A DNA stretch of 64,000 bases, from assembly GCF_010093445.1 (NCBI RefSeq), contig NZ_PDWW01000014.1, positions 37,614 through 101,613 of the forward strand, in the 5' to 3' direction. Both the position numbers and the translations under genes were made by a program. Shown piece by piece: positions 19,401 through 26,555 of this stretch (position 1 is its first letter; each line of letters starts with the position of its first letter). The DNA is from Pseudoxanthomonas japonensis. Its GTDB lineage: Bacteria; Pseudomonadota; Gammaproteobacteria; Xanthomonadales; Xanthomonadaceae. The notes beneath the pieces were generated by a model. The model saw only the letters and a program-made list of their open reading frames with translations. It made no database searches and was not told where the DNA came from.

Positions 19401-19525
19401 TGCCGACCATCTACGCGCTGCTGGACGACCTGCGCAGCGGTACAGCCCGTTTGATCAAGCGGGCACGCCAGCGCCGCGGCCAGGCGCCTATGGTGGCAAG
19501 TGCCACCAGTCCGCACGGGGACTGA
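16439..19525 (+). CDS. RND efflux permease (second of two)
   Basis: The product is 1028 residues from ATG 16439 (MNITELSIRRPVTTIM); a longer frame from 16406 overlaps the previous gene and is less likely. Family landmarks are the entry helix, PYPGSTPEEVERNLLRPVEE, TM4 and the second-half SRERLRPIMMTMGTAILAM. The TM4 proton-relay site reads VDNAVVVVES, so one of the two acidic residues common in drug pumps is Asn (about residue 399), unlike the first permease. Such pairs often work as mixed trimers, as MdtB and MdtC do, where the two subunits have unequal roles. A strong terminator follows. Substrate unknown. Confidence 0.92.
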   Translation: MNITELSIRRPVTTIMLFVSMVVIGLIASFRLPLEAEPEATIPFFFVSLPYPGSTPEEVERNLLRPVEEAIATMPGIKTMNSRANAEGGQIQVEFSDWDRDIAMAASEARERIDAVRDELPDDFRRYYVQRWSTSDQEAISLRLSSQEDLTARADLLERSIKQHLERLPGVARVEVEGVARQEVLVALDKDRISAHGVALNELVGKLQAANFSVSAGQITEDGRRLRVQPRGELLELQALRDLPIDGRGTRLSDIADVSLQPQRMSYVRKMEGKPSVGVDIYKERSANLVDLSRTVGKEVEALRQDPAMHGVDIEVAWDSGKAVTSSLLALAEAGAIGLVLSVIVLYAFLRHWPSTLMVSMAIPICFIMTLGFMYFVGISLNIISMMGLLLAVGMLVDNAVVVVESIYQEREKFPDQPEVASIIGTRHVAIALSAGTLCHCVVFLPMMFGEKNIITIYLSQLAVTISFSLLASWLVAVSLIPMLSARMKTPPAVKSPLISRLQERYARVLRWTLEHRGWSVAGILLISAISVFPMMNTSGGGDDNDPDEINIFYQWKGSYSKEEMGKEVQRVEDFVNANRKEFHIKRVYSRYSEQGWAQTRLYLDIDDREVSKKIEEEVRKGLPQSARAKLGIGWPGGMGSEGQGVRFSLIGDSSQTLRELAEDVMPILARDPKLRDVRVDVGDANSELAVQVNRERAASYGFSAQQVAQFVGMALRGSSLRDFHRDDVEIPVNVRFAGSDHYGIEDLSSFMVRSASGKEIPLLAMVDVNVNPAANSIQRLNRQTMLRIEAGLAKDVSMEDARKSVEATLDGMEFPPGYGYTFNGAGFNINFDGMDQMVTAIMIALVLMLVIMAAVFESLLFPVAIMSCVLFSIFGVYWLFWLTGTEMNIMAVIGILVLMGVVVNNGIVMIEHINNLRRRGMARTDALVEGSRERLRPIMMTMGTAILAMIPIALNTQTADGMPPYHPMARAIAGGLAFSTVVSLMFLPTIYALLDDLRSGTARLIKRARQRRGQAPMVASATSPHGD

Positions 19526-19540
19526 CGCGGACGGCAGAGA

Positions 19541-19567
19541 AAAAGCCGGGCATTGCCCGGCTTTTTC
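19541..19567. terminator. Bidirectional rho-independent terminator
   Basis: GCCGGGC 19545-19551 pairs with GCCCGGC 19555-19561 around ATT, flanked by an A-run on the left and TTTTT on the right. It can end the plus-strand efflux operon and the minus-strand traB-side transcript. Confidence 0.9.
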
Positions 19568-19592
19568 TTTGGGTGGTGCGTCGGGGGAAGGA

Positions 19593-20828
19593 TCAGCCGA
19601 CGAGTTTTCCCAGCATCCGCAATCCGCCGGTCCACACGCCGATGGCGGTACCGAGGCTGGTCAGGAAGAAGTTCAGCAGCACGCGTGCCACCCGGTTCTT
19701 CCACCAGCCGCGCATCGTCTGCACGTCATCGCGCAACGCCATGAAGTCCGCATAGGTCGGCTTGCGAAGTGTCGCTTCCACGAACGCACTGACCGTGCCT
19801 GAGGCGAGCGCCGGATGCAGCGGCGTGAGCGGGGAAGAGACGAACGCCGCCAGGATGCTGAGCGGATGCCCGCCCGCGATCGCGCAGCCGATGGCGCCGA
19901 GGATGCCGGTCGCCAGCACCCACTGCAGCAGCAGGTCGGAGCCGACATCCACACCGCCCTGCCAGAAGCCCCAGGCGAAGCCGCCGATGAGGAACGCGCC
20001 GATGATGACTTCCATCCACGGAAAGCGCGACTTGGCTTTCACGACCTCGAGCGAGCGGCGGATCTCGGCCGGGTCGGCGGTGTCGTCCTTCAGGTGCCGG
20101 GTCAGGCCGGGCAGGTGGCCTGCACCCACCACCGCAAGCACGCGATACGGCGATGCCGCATCCGTCGGCTTGCCCGCGGCGACCTGGCGCAGAGCGGAAG
20201 CCATGTACTGGTCGCGCTCGGCAATGATGGTCTCGTACAACTGCGGGCTTTCGGCGGCGAACTCACCGAAGCTCGATTCCATCATGTCGCCCTGCTTGAG
20301 CTTCTCGATCTCGTCATCGCCGACTTCCTCGTCGCCGAACATGCTGGCCATGATGCCGGCGCCGACCTTGGTCCGCTGCCACCAGCCCAGCGATTGCAGC
20401 GCACGCTTGAAGGTCAGTCCGACCTCGCGGTCGATCAGGTGCACGGGCAGGCCGCGCGCCTTCGCATCCAGTGCGCCGGCCTTCAGTTCCTCGCCGGGCT
20501 CCACGCCGAGTTGTTCGGCCAGGCGCCGCTGGTAAGCGGCCAGCGCAAGATTGGCGGCGAACAGGTGGGTCTTGCCTTCGCGGATCACCTTCACCAGGTC
20601 CAGCCGCGACAGCGTGTCGGGGTCGGTCAGCGACTGCAGGCGGCCCGGGTCCAGTTCCACCGCGACGCTGTCGTAGTCGCCACTGGCTACGGCCGCACGC
20701 ACCGCGTCGACGCTGGCGCGCGAGACGTGGGCGGTGCCGAGCAGGGTGTAGCGCACGCCATCGCGTTCGACGATCTCGTGGGGTTGTCCGTGCAGCGGGT
20801 CGGCAACGGCGTCAATCGATTCGGTCAT
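19593..20828 (-). CDS. TraB/TIKI-family membrane protein
   Basis: The product has 411 residues. The N-terminal TraB domain shows YTLLGTAHVSRASVDAVRAA, AVELDPGRLQSL and AVVGAGHLPGLTRHL, the Gly-His and Glu motifs of the EreA/ChaN-like superfamily, whose TIKI relatives are metalloproteases. The C-terminal third has several hydrophobic segments (about residues 270-345 and the end), so it sits in the inner membrane. Family members are often annotated as conjugal transfer protein TraB, but no transfer genes are near, and a role in conjugation should not be assumed. It is the last gene of the minus-strand aguB side, 16 bases after the GNAT gene. Confidence 0.8.
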   Translation of the reverse strand: MTESIDAVADPLHGQPHEIVERDGVRYTLLGTAHVSRASVDAVRAAVASGDYDSVAVELDPGRLQSLTDPDTLSRLDLVKVIREGKTHLFAANLALAAYQRRLAEQLGVEPGEELKAGALDAKARGLPVHLIDREVGLTFKRALQSLGWWQRTKVGAGIMASMFGDEEVGDDEIEKLKQGDMMESSFGEFAAESPQLYETIIAERDQYMASALRQVAAGKPTDAASPYRVLAVVGAGHLPGLTRHLKDDTADPAEIRRSLEVVKAKSRFPWMEVIIGAFLIGGFAWGFWQGGVDVGSDLLLQWVLATGILGAIGCAIAGGHPLSILAAFVSSPLTPLHPALASGTVSAFVEATLRKPTYADFMALRDDVQTMRGWWKNRVARVLLNFFLTSLGTAIGVWTGGLRMLGKLVG

Positions 20829-20844
20829 CGGGTCGTTCGTCAGG

Positions 20845-21381
20845 TCAATCGTCTTTCGGAGGCGCGGCGGTGCCGTCGCCGAGGGTGCGTTGCATCTGCA
20901 CGGTGTCCAGCCAGCGGTCGTGCTTCCAGGCGATGCCGCGGAAGATGCCGACCAGGGTGAAGCCGAACTTCTCGTGCAGGCGGATGGAGGCGGTGTTGGT
21001 GGGCTCGCCGATCACGGCGATCATCTGCCGGTAGCCGCGTGATTCGCAGGCCTCGATCAGTGCCTGCATCAGCGCGGCGCCGATGCCCTGGCCCTGCTGG
21101 CCGGGCACCACGTAGACCGAGTTTTCGACCGTCTTCCGATAGCCGGCGCGGGCGCGATAGCTGCTCGCGTAGGCGTAGCCGACGAAGGCGTCGTCGAGTT
21201 CGGCGACCAGATAGGGATAACCCGCGTCCAGCACGCCCTGCATGCGGCGCGCCATCTCGGGCTCATCCGGCACGTCGTACTCGTAGGTGTTGACGTGGTC
21301 GCGGACTTCATCCGCATAGAGGGCGGCGATGGCCGGCACATCGGCCGGCGTGGCATCACGGACGATCAGCGGCACACGCAC
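20845..21381 (-). CDS. GNAT N-acetyltransferase, phosphinothricin/MnaT-like
   Basis: This 178-residue acetyl-CoA-dependent N-acetyltransferase starts at GTG 21379-21381; a GTG two codons later is possible. The acetyl-CoA loop is VVPGQQGQGIGAALMQALIE, followed by IAVIGEPTNTASIRLHEKFG. Together with the N-terminal RDATPADVPAIAALYADEV and HVNTYEYDVPDEPEMARRM, this is the pattern of the phosphinothricin or methionine-sulfone acetyltransferase subfamily (YncA/MnaT). It follows aguB by three bases, so it is probably co-translated. The real substrate is unknown; the agmatine context could suggest an amine or guanidino compound, which is only inference. Confidence 0.85.
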   Translation of the reverse strand: MRVPLIVRDATPADVPAIAALYADEVRDHVNTYEYDVPDEPEMARRMQGVLDAGYPYLVAELDDAFVGYAYASSYRARAGYRKTVENSVYVVPGQQGQGIGAALMQALIEACESRGYRQMIAVIGEPTNTASIRLHEKFGFTLVGIFRGIAWKHDRWLDTVQMQRTLGDGTAAPPKDD

Positions 21382-21384
21382 GCC

Positions 21385-22269
21385 TCAGTCGATGTAGCGC
21401 TTGAGCAGGTCGCCGTACGCATCGATGCGACGGTCGCGCAGGAACGGCCAGATGCGACGCACGTGTTCGCTGCGCCGCAGGTCGACGTCGGCCATCAGGA
21501 TGGTCTCGTCGGTGCCGGCTTCGGCGATGAATTCGCCCTGCGGACCGAGTACGTGGCTGTTGCCCCAGAACTGGATGCCGGAAGCGCCGAGCGGCGACGG
21601 CTCATGGCCGACGCGGTTGCAGCTCAACACCGGCAGGCCGTTGGCGACCGCGTGGCCGCGATGGCTCAGCACCCAGGCGTCGCGCTGGCGGTTCTTCTCC
21701 GGCTGTTCGTCATCCGGGTCCCAGCCGATCGCGGTGGGGTACAGCAGCAGGTCGGCGCCGGCCAACGCCATCAGGCGCGCGGCTTCCGGATACCACTGGT
21801 CCCAGCAGACCAGCACGCCAAGACGGCCCACTGAAGTGTCGATCGGCGTGAAGCCGATGTCGCCCGGCGTGAAATAGAACTTCTCGTAGAAGCCCGGATC
21901 GTCCGGGATGTGCATCTTGCGGTACTTGCCCGCGATGCTGCCGTCCTTTTCGTAGACCACGGCGGTGTTGTGGTACAGCCCGGCCGCGCGACGCTCGAAC
22001 AGCGACGACACCAGCACCACGCCATGCTGCTTTGCCAGCTTGCCGAGTCGCTCGGTGCTGGGGCCGGGGATGGGCTCGGCCAGGTCGAACTCGTTGACCG
22101 ATTCGTGCTGGCAGAAATACGCGCCGTTGTGCAGTTCCTGCAGCAGTACCAGCTTCGCGCCGCGCTTGGCGGCTTCGGCGACGCGCGCCTCGATCACCGA
22201 CAGGTTGGCGTCGGCGTCGCCGTGGTTCTTTTCCTGGATCAGGGCAACGGGCAGGGTGGTGCGGCTCAT
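21385..22269 (-). CDS. aguB: N-carbamoylputrescine amidase
   Basis: This 294-residue nitrilase-superfamily enzyme hydrolyses N-carbamoylputrescine to putrescine, CO2 and ammonia. The catalytic triad is visible: Glu in LLQELHNGAYF, Lys in YRKMHIPDDPGFYEKFYF and Cys in GVLVCWDQWYPEAARL. The last motif and the DPGFYEKFYF segment are characteristic of AguB among nitrilases. Its partner aguA is on the same strand at 24764-25795, but a transporter and an aldo/keto reductase gene lie between, an unusual split of the pair. GNAT and TraB-family genes follow closely. Confidence 0.95.
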   Translation of the reverse strand: MSRTTLPVALIQEKNHGDADANLSVIEARVAEAAKRGAKLVLLQELHNGAYFCQHESVNEFDLAEPIPGPSTERLGKLAKQHGVVLVSSLFERRAAGLYHNTAVVYEKDGSIAGKYRKMHIPDDPGFYEKFYFTPGDIGFTPIDTSVGRLGVLVCWDQWYPEAARLMALAGADLLLYPTAIGWDPDDEQPEKNRQRDAWVLSHRGHAVANGLPVLSCNRVGHEPSPLGASGIQFWGNSHVLGPQGEFIAEAGTDETILMADVDLRRSEHVRRIWPFLRDRRIDAYGDLLKRYID

Positions 22270-22350
22270 CGTGCGAGGCGGGGGTATCGAGGGGAGGGCG
22301 CATGGTACCGCGTCCTCCGTGACGGCAGGCGTCCCGGGGGTGAACGCCGG

Positions 22351-23658
22351 CTAGGTGGCGTCGCGCGCCGCTTCCAGCCGCTTCTGCCGCCGTCCCAGCG
22401 CCACGCCGGTGACCGCCCACGCCGCCGCCACGCCGGCACCGATAAACATCGCCGCTGCGGGATGTTCGGCGAGTACGTCGAGCGCGCGCTTGACCCAACC
22501 GCTCAGCGCATCGCCACCGCGGTAGACGACGGTATCGATGAAGTTCTTCGCCTTGTATTTCTGCTCCGCGGGCACGACGGTGTACAGCATCTCCCGGCCG
22601 GGCCGCACGAAGGCGTATTCGCCCGCACGCCGCACCACCATCACCACCACGAAGACCGCGAACACCGGCGACAGCGCCAGCCACAGGAACCCGCCGGCCA
22701 TGATCATCGGCACCGCCACCAGCAGCACGCCCACACCCAGCTTCTGCGCGATGCGGCCGGTGATGAACAACTGGCTGAGGATGGCCAGCGTCTGCACCAC
22801 CGTGTCGATCAGGCCGAAGACCTGGGTCTGTTCTTCCTTGCTGGTGAAGCGCTCGGCGACCAGCTTGGCCTGTTCGAAATAGAGGAAGGTCGTGACCGTG
22901 GCGAGCAGCAGCACGAAGAAGGCGATGCCGAGCAGGTACGGCGAGCGGAATACGGCGGTCGCACCGGCGAAGGGATTGCCGCCCAGCGGCCGTTGCCGTT
23001 GCTCGGAGGAACTGGCGCCGGCGGGCAGCGGGTGGCGATCGCGCCAGCGATGCAGCCACGTCGCGGTGGCGGCGCTTGCGCCGATCAACACCGCCGAGAA
23101 CAGCATCAGGCCGCCGTGCCCCAACGGCTTCACCAGCAACGTGGTGAGCAGCGGGCCGGCCAGGCCACCCAGGCTCGCGCCCGCGGCAATCAGTGCGAAC
23201 AGGCGCTTGGCTTCGTGGCTCTCCATCACATCCGCCAGCACGCTCCATGCCAGCGAGATCATCAGCAGGTTGATGACCGACACCCAGATGTAGAACGTGC
23301 GCGCCAGCCACACATCGTCCGGCGTCGCCAGCATCGCGGCGCCATAGGCCAGCAGGCTGGCCACCACCATGCCGAACACCCACGGCACGATGCGTCGCCG
23401 CGCGACCTTCGAGGCGATCCAGCCGTACAGCGGCAGCACGACCAGTGTGGCGGCGAAGGTGCCGGTGAACAGCCACTGCAGGTTGTCGACACCGCCCGCG
23501 ACGCCCATCGTTTCCCGGATCGGACGCAGCATGAAATAGCCGGCGAACAGCAGGAAGAACATCGCCAGGCCGGCGCCGACCACCGGCGCCTCGTGGTCGT
23601 GGACATTGAACAGACGGGCGAGCCAGCCGGCGATGTCCGGCGCGGGAGGTGTCGACAT
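22351..23658 (-). CDS. MFS/NTT-like transporter, possible nucleotide carrier
   Basis: This 435-residue polytopic membrane protein has about 10-12 hydrophobic segments. The start is AGLAMFFLLFAGYFMLRPIRE, and the YFMLRPIRETMG motif is shared with the ATP/ADP antiporter-like (NTT, TLC) branch of the major facilitator fold, seen in many free-living Xanthomonadaceae without an energy-parasite lifestyle. PGREMLYTVVPAEQKYKAKN late in the protein is another such motif. Its GCC start region lies four bases downstream of the aldo/keto reductase gene, and 81 bases separate it from aguB. The substrate is not evident; ATP/ADP exchange should not be assumed. Confidence 0.8.
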   Translation of the reverse strand: MSTPPAPDIAGWLARLFNVHDHEAPVVGAGLAMFFLLFAGYFMLRPIRETMGVAGGVDNLQWLFTGTFAATLVVLPLYGWIASKVARRRIVPWVFGMVVASLLAYGAAMLATPDDVWLARTFYIWVSVINLLMISLAWSVLADVMESHEAKRLFALIAAGASLGGLAGPLLTTLLVKPLGHGGLMLFSAVLIGASAATATWLHRWRDRHPLPAGASSSEQRQRPLGGNPFAGATAVFRSPYLLGIAFFVLLLATVTTFLYFEQAKLVAERFTSKEEQTQVFGLIDTVVQTLAILSQLFITGRIAQKLGVGVLLVAVPMIMAGGFLWLALSPVFAVFVVVMVVRRAGEYAFVRPGREMLYTVVPAEQKYKAKNFIDTVVYRGGDALSGWVKRALDVLAEHPAAAMFIGAGVAAAWAVTGVALGRRQKRLEAARDAT

Positions 23659-23662
23659 CGGC

Positions 23663-24640
23663 TCAGGCCAGCGCTGCGATCAGCGCATCGCGCTGCGCGG
23701 GCGTCAGGTCCGGACCCGTGCCTGCTTTCAGGTTGTCGGTCTGCCGATCGGGCTTTCCGGTCGCCGGAATCACCGCGGTCACCGCCGGATGGCTGAGCGC
23801 GAACTTCAGGAAGGCCTGCGCCCACGACGACACGCCCGTTTCCGTCAGCGCGGGCGGCACAGGCTTGTCCTTCACCTGCGCGAACAGCTTGCCGTCCTCG
23901 AACGCGCGGTTGATCAGCACGGCGACGCCCAGATCCTGCGCCAGCGGCAGCACGCGCTTCTCCGCGCCACGACTGACGACGGAATAGTTGATCTGCAGGA
24001 AGTCCGGCTTCTCCGCCTGCACGACATCGGCCAGTTCATCCTGCGCGCGTTCGACGTAGTGGGTCACGCCGACGTACTTCACCTTGCCCTGTGCCTTCAG
24101 TTCCCGCGCCACCGTCATCTGGGTCTTCAGGTCGCCGAGGTTGTGGACCTGCAGCAGCGCGACCTTGTCCGTCTTCAGACGACGAAGCGTGTCCTCGAAC
24201 TGCTCGATGCCCGCGTCGCGTCCGCTCACGCCGGACAGTTTGGTGGCCAGCCAGGCCGTGCCGGTCAGCTGCTGCTCGGCCAGCAGCGCACCCATCACGT
24301 CTTCGGCGACGCTGTAGGTAGGCGCGGTATCGATCAAGGTCGCCCCGGCCGCGAAGAAGCGCTTCAGCACCTCGCGCAGCGGATCCAGCTCGGCCGCGGT
24401 CTGGCCGACCTCGAAGCTGCCCGAGGTGCCCATGCCGATGACAGGCACGCGCTCGCCCGTGGACGGGATGGCGCGGGTGTTCAAGGCACCCAGGACGGCG
24501 TCGGTGCTGGACGTTGGCGCGGTAACCGCGGGAGGCGTCGTGCCGGCGGCTCCGGCCTGGGCCGCGTCGCGGCACGCCGCCAATCCAAGGCCGGCGGTGG
24601 CCAGCGCAGTGGTCGTCAGGAACTTGCGTCGTGAATACAC
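23663..24640 (-). CDS. Aldo/keto reductase with Tat lipoprotein signal
   Basis: This 325-residue protein begins with a twin-arginine signal (MYSRRKFLTTTALATAG) ending in a lipobox (LAAC, Cys near 23), so it should be exported folded and lipid-anchored. The mature part is an AKR TIM barrel: GERVPVIGMGTSGSF, then ATLIDTAPTYSVAEDVMG with the catalytic Asp and Tyr, TKLSG with the Lys, and QVHNLGDLKTQ at the His position. The C-terminal NADPH-site region is FALSHPAVTAVIPATGKPDR. AKRs normally act in the cytoplasm with NADPH; an exported form with this signal is uncommon but recurs in Xanthomonadaceae. It precedes the NTT-like gene by four bases. Confidence 0.88.
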   Translation of the reverse strand: MYSRRKFLTTTALATAGLGLAACRDAAQAGAAGTTPPAVTAPTSSTDAVLGALNTRAIPSTGERVPVIGMGTSGSFEVGQTAAELDPLREVLKRFFAAGATLIDTAPTYSVAEDVMGALLAEQQLTGTAWLATKLSGVSGRDAGIEQFEDTLRRLKTDKVALLQVHNLGDLKTQMTVARELKAQGKVKYVGVTHYVERAQDELADVVQAEKPDFLQINYSVVSRGAEKRVLPLAQDLGVAVLINRAFEDGKLFAQVKDKPVPPALTETGVSSWAQAFLKFALSHPAVTAVIPATGKPDRQTDNLKAGTGPDLTPAQRDALIAALA

Positions 24641-24763
24641 GGCCGTCTCCTTTGAGGGGAAACGGTGGTTATCCGGGATCGTGTCCGGCGAGATGTAAAC
24701 GAAGCGTTCAATCTGCGCCCAACTGATGTCACGGTGCCATGAGCCGTGGCACCGCAGCTTTCA

Positions 24764-25795
24764 TCAGTCCAGCAGGCCGGCCGGCAGTTGCATGGTGATG
24801 CAGTGCAGGCTGCCGTTCTGCCAGATCAGTGCACGGCAGGGCACCTGCACGATCTCGCGATCCGGATAGGCTTGGGCCAGTACCGCAGCAGCGGCCGCGT
24901 CCGCGGCGTCGCCATAGGCCGGCATCAGGACGGCACCGTTGATGATCAGGTAGTTCGCATAGGACGCCGCGAGACGGCGACCGTTGTCGATGACCGGCTG
25001 CGCCCACGGAAGCGGGAACGGCCGGTACGGGCGACCATCGGCGGTGCGCAGGGCGGCGATGTCGGCCGCCATTGCCTGCAGTTCCGCGTGGTGCGCGTCG
25101 CCGGCGTTGTCGCAGGCCTGGTAGACGATGGCATCGCCGGGTGCGAAGCGGGCGAGGGTGTCGATGTGGGCGTCGGTGTCGTCGCCCTCCAGGTAGCCGT
25201 GGTCCAGCCACAGCACCCGGTCCTGCTTCAGCCAGCGCGCCAGCTTCTCCGTCAGTTCGTCGCGGGAGGCATCGGGATGCCGTTCGTGCAGGCATTGCCA
25301 TGTCGTCAGCAGAGTACCGGCACCATCGGTTTCGATGGCGCCACCTTCCAACGCAAAATCAATGCTTTGGACGAAGTAGTTGTGAAACAACTGCATCCCC
25401 GAGAGTTCGCCGACCAGCCTGTCGTCTCGGCTGGCCTCGTACTTGCCGCCCCAGCCGGTGAAGCGGAAGTCGAGCAGCTTGAAGCGGTCGCCATCGCGCA
25501 AGGTGATGGGGCCCGAGTCGCGCAGCCAGGTGTCGTCGTACTCGGCCAGGACGAAGCGCGCGCGCGCCATGTCGACCCGCGCGGAGCGCAGTCGCGCTTC
25601 GGCATACGTCTGCAGGTCGTCATCGGCGACACAGATCACCACCGGCTGGAAGCGGGTGATCGCAGCGACCAGGGCGACATAGGTCTCCTCGACCTCGGCG
25701 AGGCGGTCGGCCCAGTCGGTCTCGGCGTGCGGCCAAGCGATCAGGACCGCGGACTGGGGTTCCCACTCCGCGGGAAAGCGATAGGCATCGGTCAT
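24764..25795 (-). CDS. aguA: Agmatine deiminase
   Basis: This 343-residue enzyme of the peptidyl-arginine deiminase superfamily converts agmatine to N-carbamoylputrescine and ammonia, the step before AguB. Conserved parts are ESQ-like WEPQSAVLIAWPH at the start, DTWLRDSGPITL, FTGWGGKYEASRDD, the ALEGGAIETDGAGTLLTT substrate site and the catalytic Cys in GSLHCITMQLPAGL near the C-terminus. Length is close to the family norm. It is 27 bases downstream of a small periplasmic-protein gene. A hairpin (CGGTGCCA 24732-24739 with TGGCACCG 24747-24754) follows it, which may separate its transcript from the next gene. Confidence 0.95.
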   Translation of the reverse strand: MTDAYRFPAEWEPQSAVLIAWPHAETDWADRLAEVEETYVALVAAITRFQPVVICVADDDLQTYAEARLRSARVDMARARFVLAEYDDTWLRDSGPITLRDGDRFKLLDFRFTGWGGKYEASRDDRLVGELSGMQLFHNYFVQSIDFALEGGAIETDGAGTLLTTWQCLHERHPDASRDELTEKLARWLKQDRVLWLDHGYLEGDDTDAHIDTLARFAPGDAIVYQACDNAGDAHHAELQAMAADIAALRTADGRPYRPFPLPWAQPVIDNGRRLAASYANYLIINGAVLMPAYGDAADAAAAAVLAQAYPDREIVQVPCRALIWQNGSLHCITMQLPAGLLD

Positions 25796-25822
25796 CGGAT
25801 TACGGGGCGCGTGCAGCGCCGG

Positions 25823-26149
25823 TCAGCGGATGGGAGGCTTCGGGCCGATTTCCTCGGCAGAGGCCTTGTTCAGGACCACGTCGATAACGCGGTTCTTCTC
25901 GAAGTACACGGTAAAGCCCGGATAGACCCAGCGATGGATCACCGGCCACTGGCGCTTCTGGCCGCCGCGCGGCTCCAGCTTCTGCTGGGGCGCGCCGAAG
26001 CGAGCCTCGACATCGGCGGTGGTCTGCCCGCGGGCCGGGGCGGCGACGGGTTGTTCCTGGGCGCGTTCGATCAACAGCGTATCGGCGGATGCCGGGCCGG
26101 CTAGGCCGAGCAGGGCGATCAACGGAAGTGCGAGGGCACGGCGGCTCAT
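25823..26149 (-). CDS. Small periplasmic protein of unknown function, BamE-like pattern
   Basis: The start is ATG 26147-26149, with GGAG eight bases upstream; the longer frame to 26230 runs into the rpmJ terminator. The 108-residue product has a signal peptide (MSRRALALPLIALLGLAGPASA). The mature part, TTADVEARFGAPQQKLEPRG...HRWVYPGFTVYFEKNRVIDVVL, resembles the SmpA/OmlA-type small alpha-beta fold found in BamE (a helix, GxP turn, then strands that end in a V-I-D-V-V-L edge). I do not know a specific function. It lies directly upstream of aguA on the same strand. Confidence 0.75.
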   Translation of the reverse strand: MSRRALALPLIALLGLAGPASADTLLIERAQEQPVAAPARGQTTADVEARFGAPQQKLEPRGGQKRQWPVIHRWVYPGFTVYFEKNRVIDVVLNKASAEEIGPKPPIR

Positions 26150-26198
26150 GGTGGAACTCCCCTGGGTGATCCGCCTTTTATAACAAAAGGCAGGCAAC

Positions 26199-26222
26199 AA
26201 AAAACCGCCCGAAGGCGGCTTT
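26199..26222 (-). terminator. Rho-independent terminator of rpmJ
   Basis: On the minus strand GCCGCC pairs with GGCGG around a short TTCG-type loop (26205-26219), followed by six T residues (A-run 26199-26204 on the plus strand). It lies 35 bases after the rpmJ stop. Confidence 0.8.
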
Positions 26223-26257
26223 CCGCGCATTGCCGGCCGGAGCCGGCAGTGCCGTTC

Positions 26258-26383
26258 TCAGCGCTGGCGCGCCTTGAAGCGGGGGTTGGACTTGCAGATC
26301 ACGAAGACCTTGCCGCGGCGGCGGACCACCTTGCAGTCGCGGTGACGGGCCTTCGCCGACTTCAGGGAGGACAGGACCTTCAT
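26258..26383 (-). CDS. rpmJ: 50S ribosomal protein L36, zinc-free (YkgO) type
   Basis: This 41-residue protein is too short for most ORF cut-offs. It reads [20 protein letters not shown], then an [16 protein letters not shown] segment and ends KARQR. L36 binds 23S rRNA in the large subunit. The usual zinc-ribbon form has a CxxC pair near position 11; here only two separate cysteines remain (about 17 and 30), the pattern of the zinc-independent YkgO paralogue. GAGG lies upstream of ATG 26381-26383, and a TTGATC-18-TAGAAT promoter lies at 26430-26459. It stands alone rather than in the ribosomal spc operon, which also fits a YkgO-type gene. Confidence 0.93.
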   Translation of the reverse strand: MKVLSSLKSAKARHRDCKVVRRRGKVFVICKSNPRFKARQR

Positions 26384-26429
26384 GAGTTGAAACCTCGGCG
26401 TAAATGTATGGGGTGAAACGAAGCCCGGC

Positions 26430-26459
26430 ATTCTAACGGCAATTCCATAGCCGGATCAA
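26430..26459 (-). promoter_or_regulatory. Probable sigma-70 promoter of rpmJ
   Basis: On the minus strand a TTGATC -35 box (26454-26459) and TAGAAT -10 box (26430-26435) are separated by 18 bases. The start of rpmJ follows 47 bases later. Confidence 0.6.
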
Positions 26460-26555
26460 GCGGTTGCATGGGCCGGTGAGCGGGATGGCCTTGGGTGGCG
26501 TCGGCGCAGGGGCGTCGAGCATCCATAATGGAACCTCCGACTCATGGAAGCCCGC

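Noticed and set aside
19593..20828. Reading the TraB-family gene as part of a conjugation system
   Set aside because: No relaxase, coupling protein or pilus gene is near; the family name is historical.
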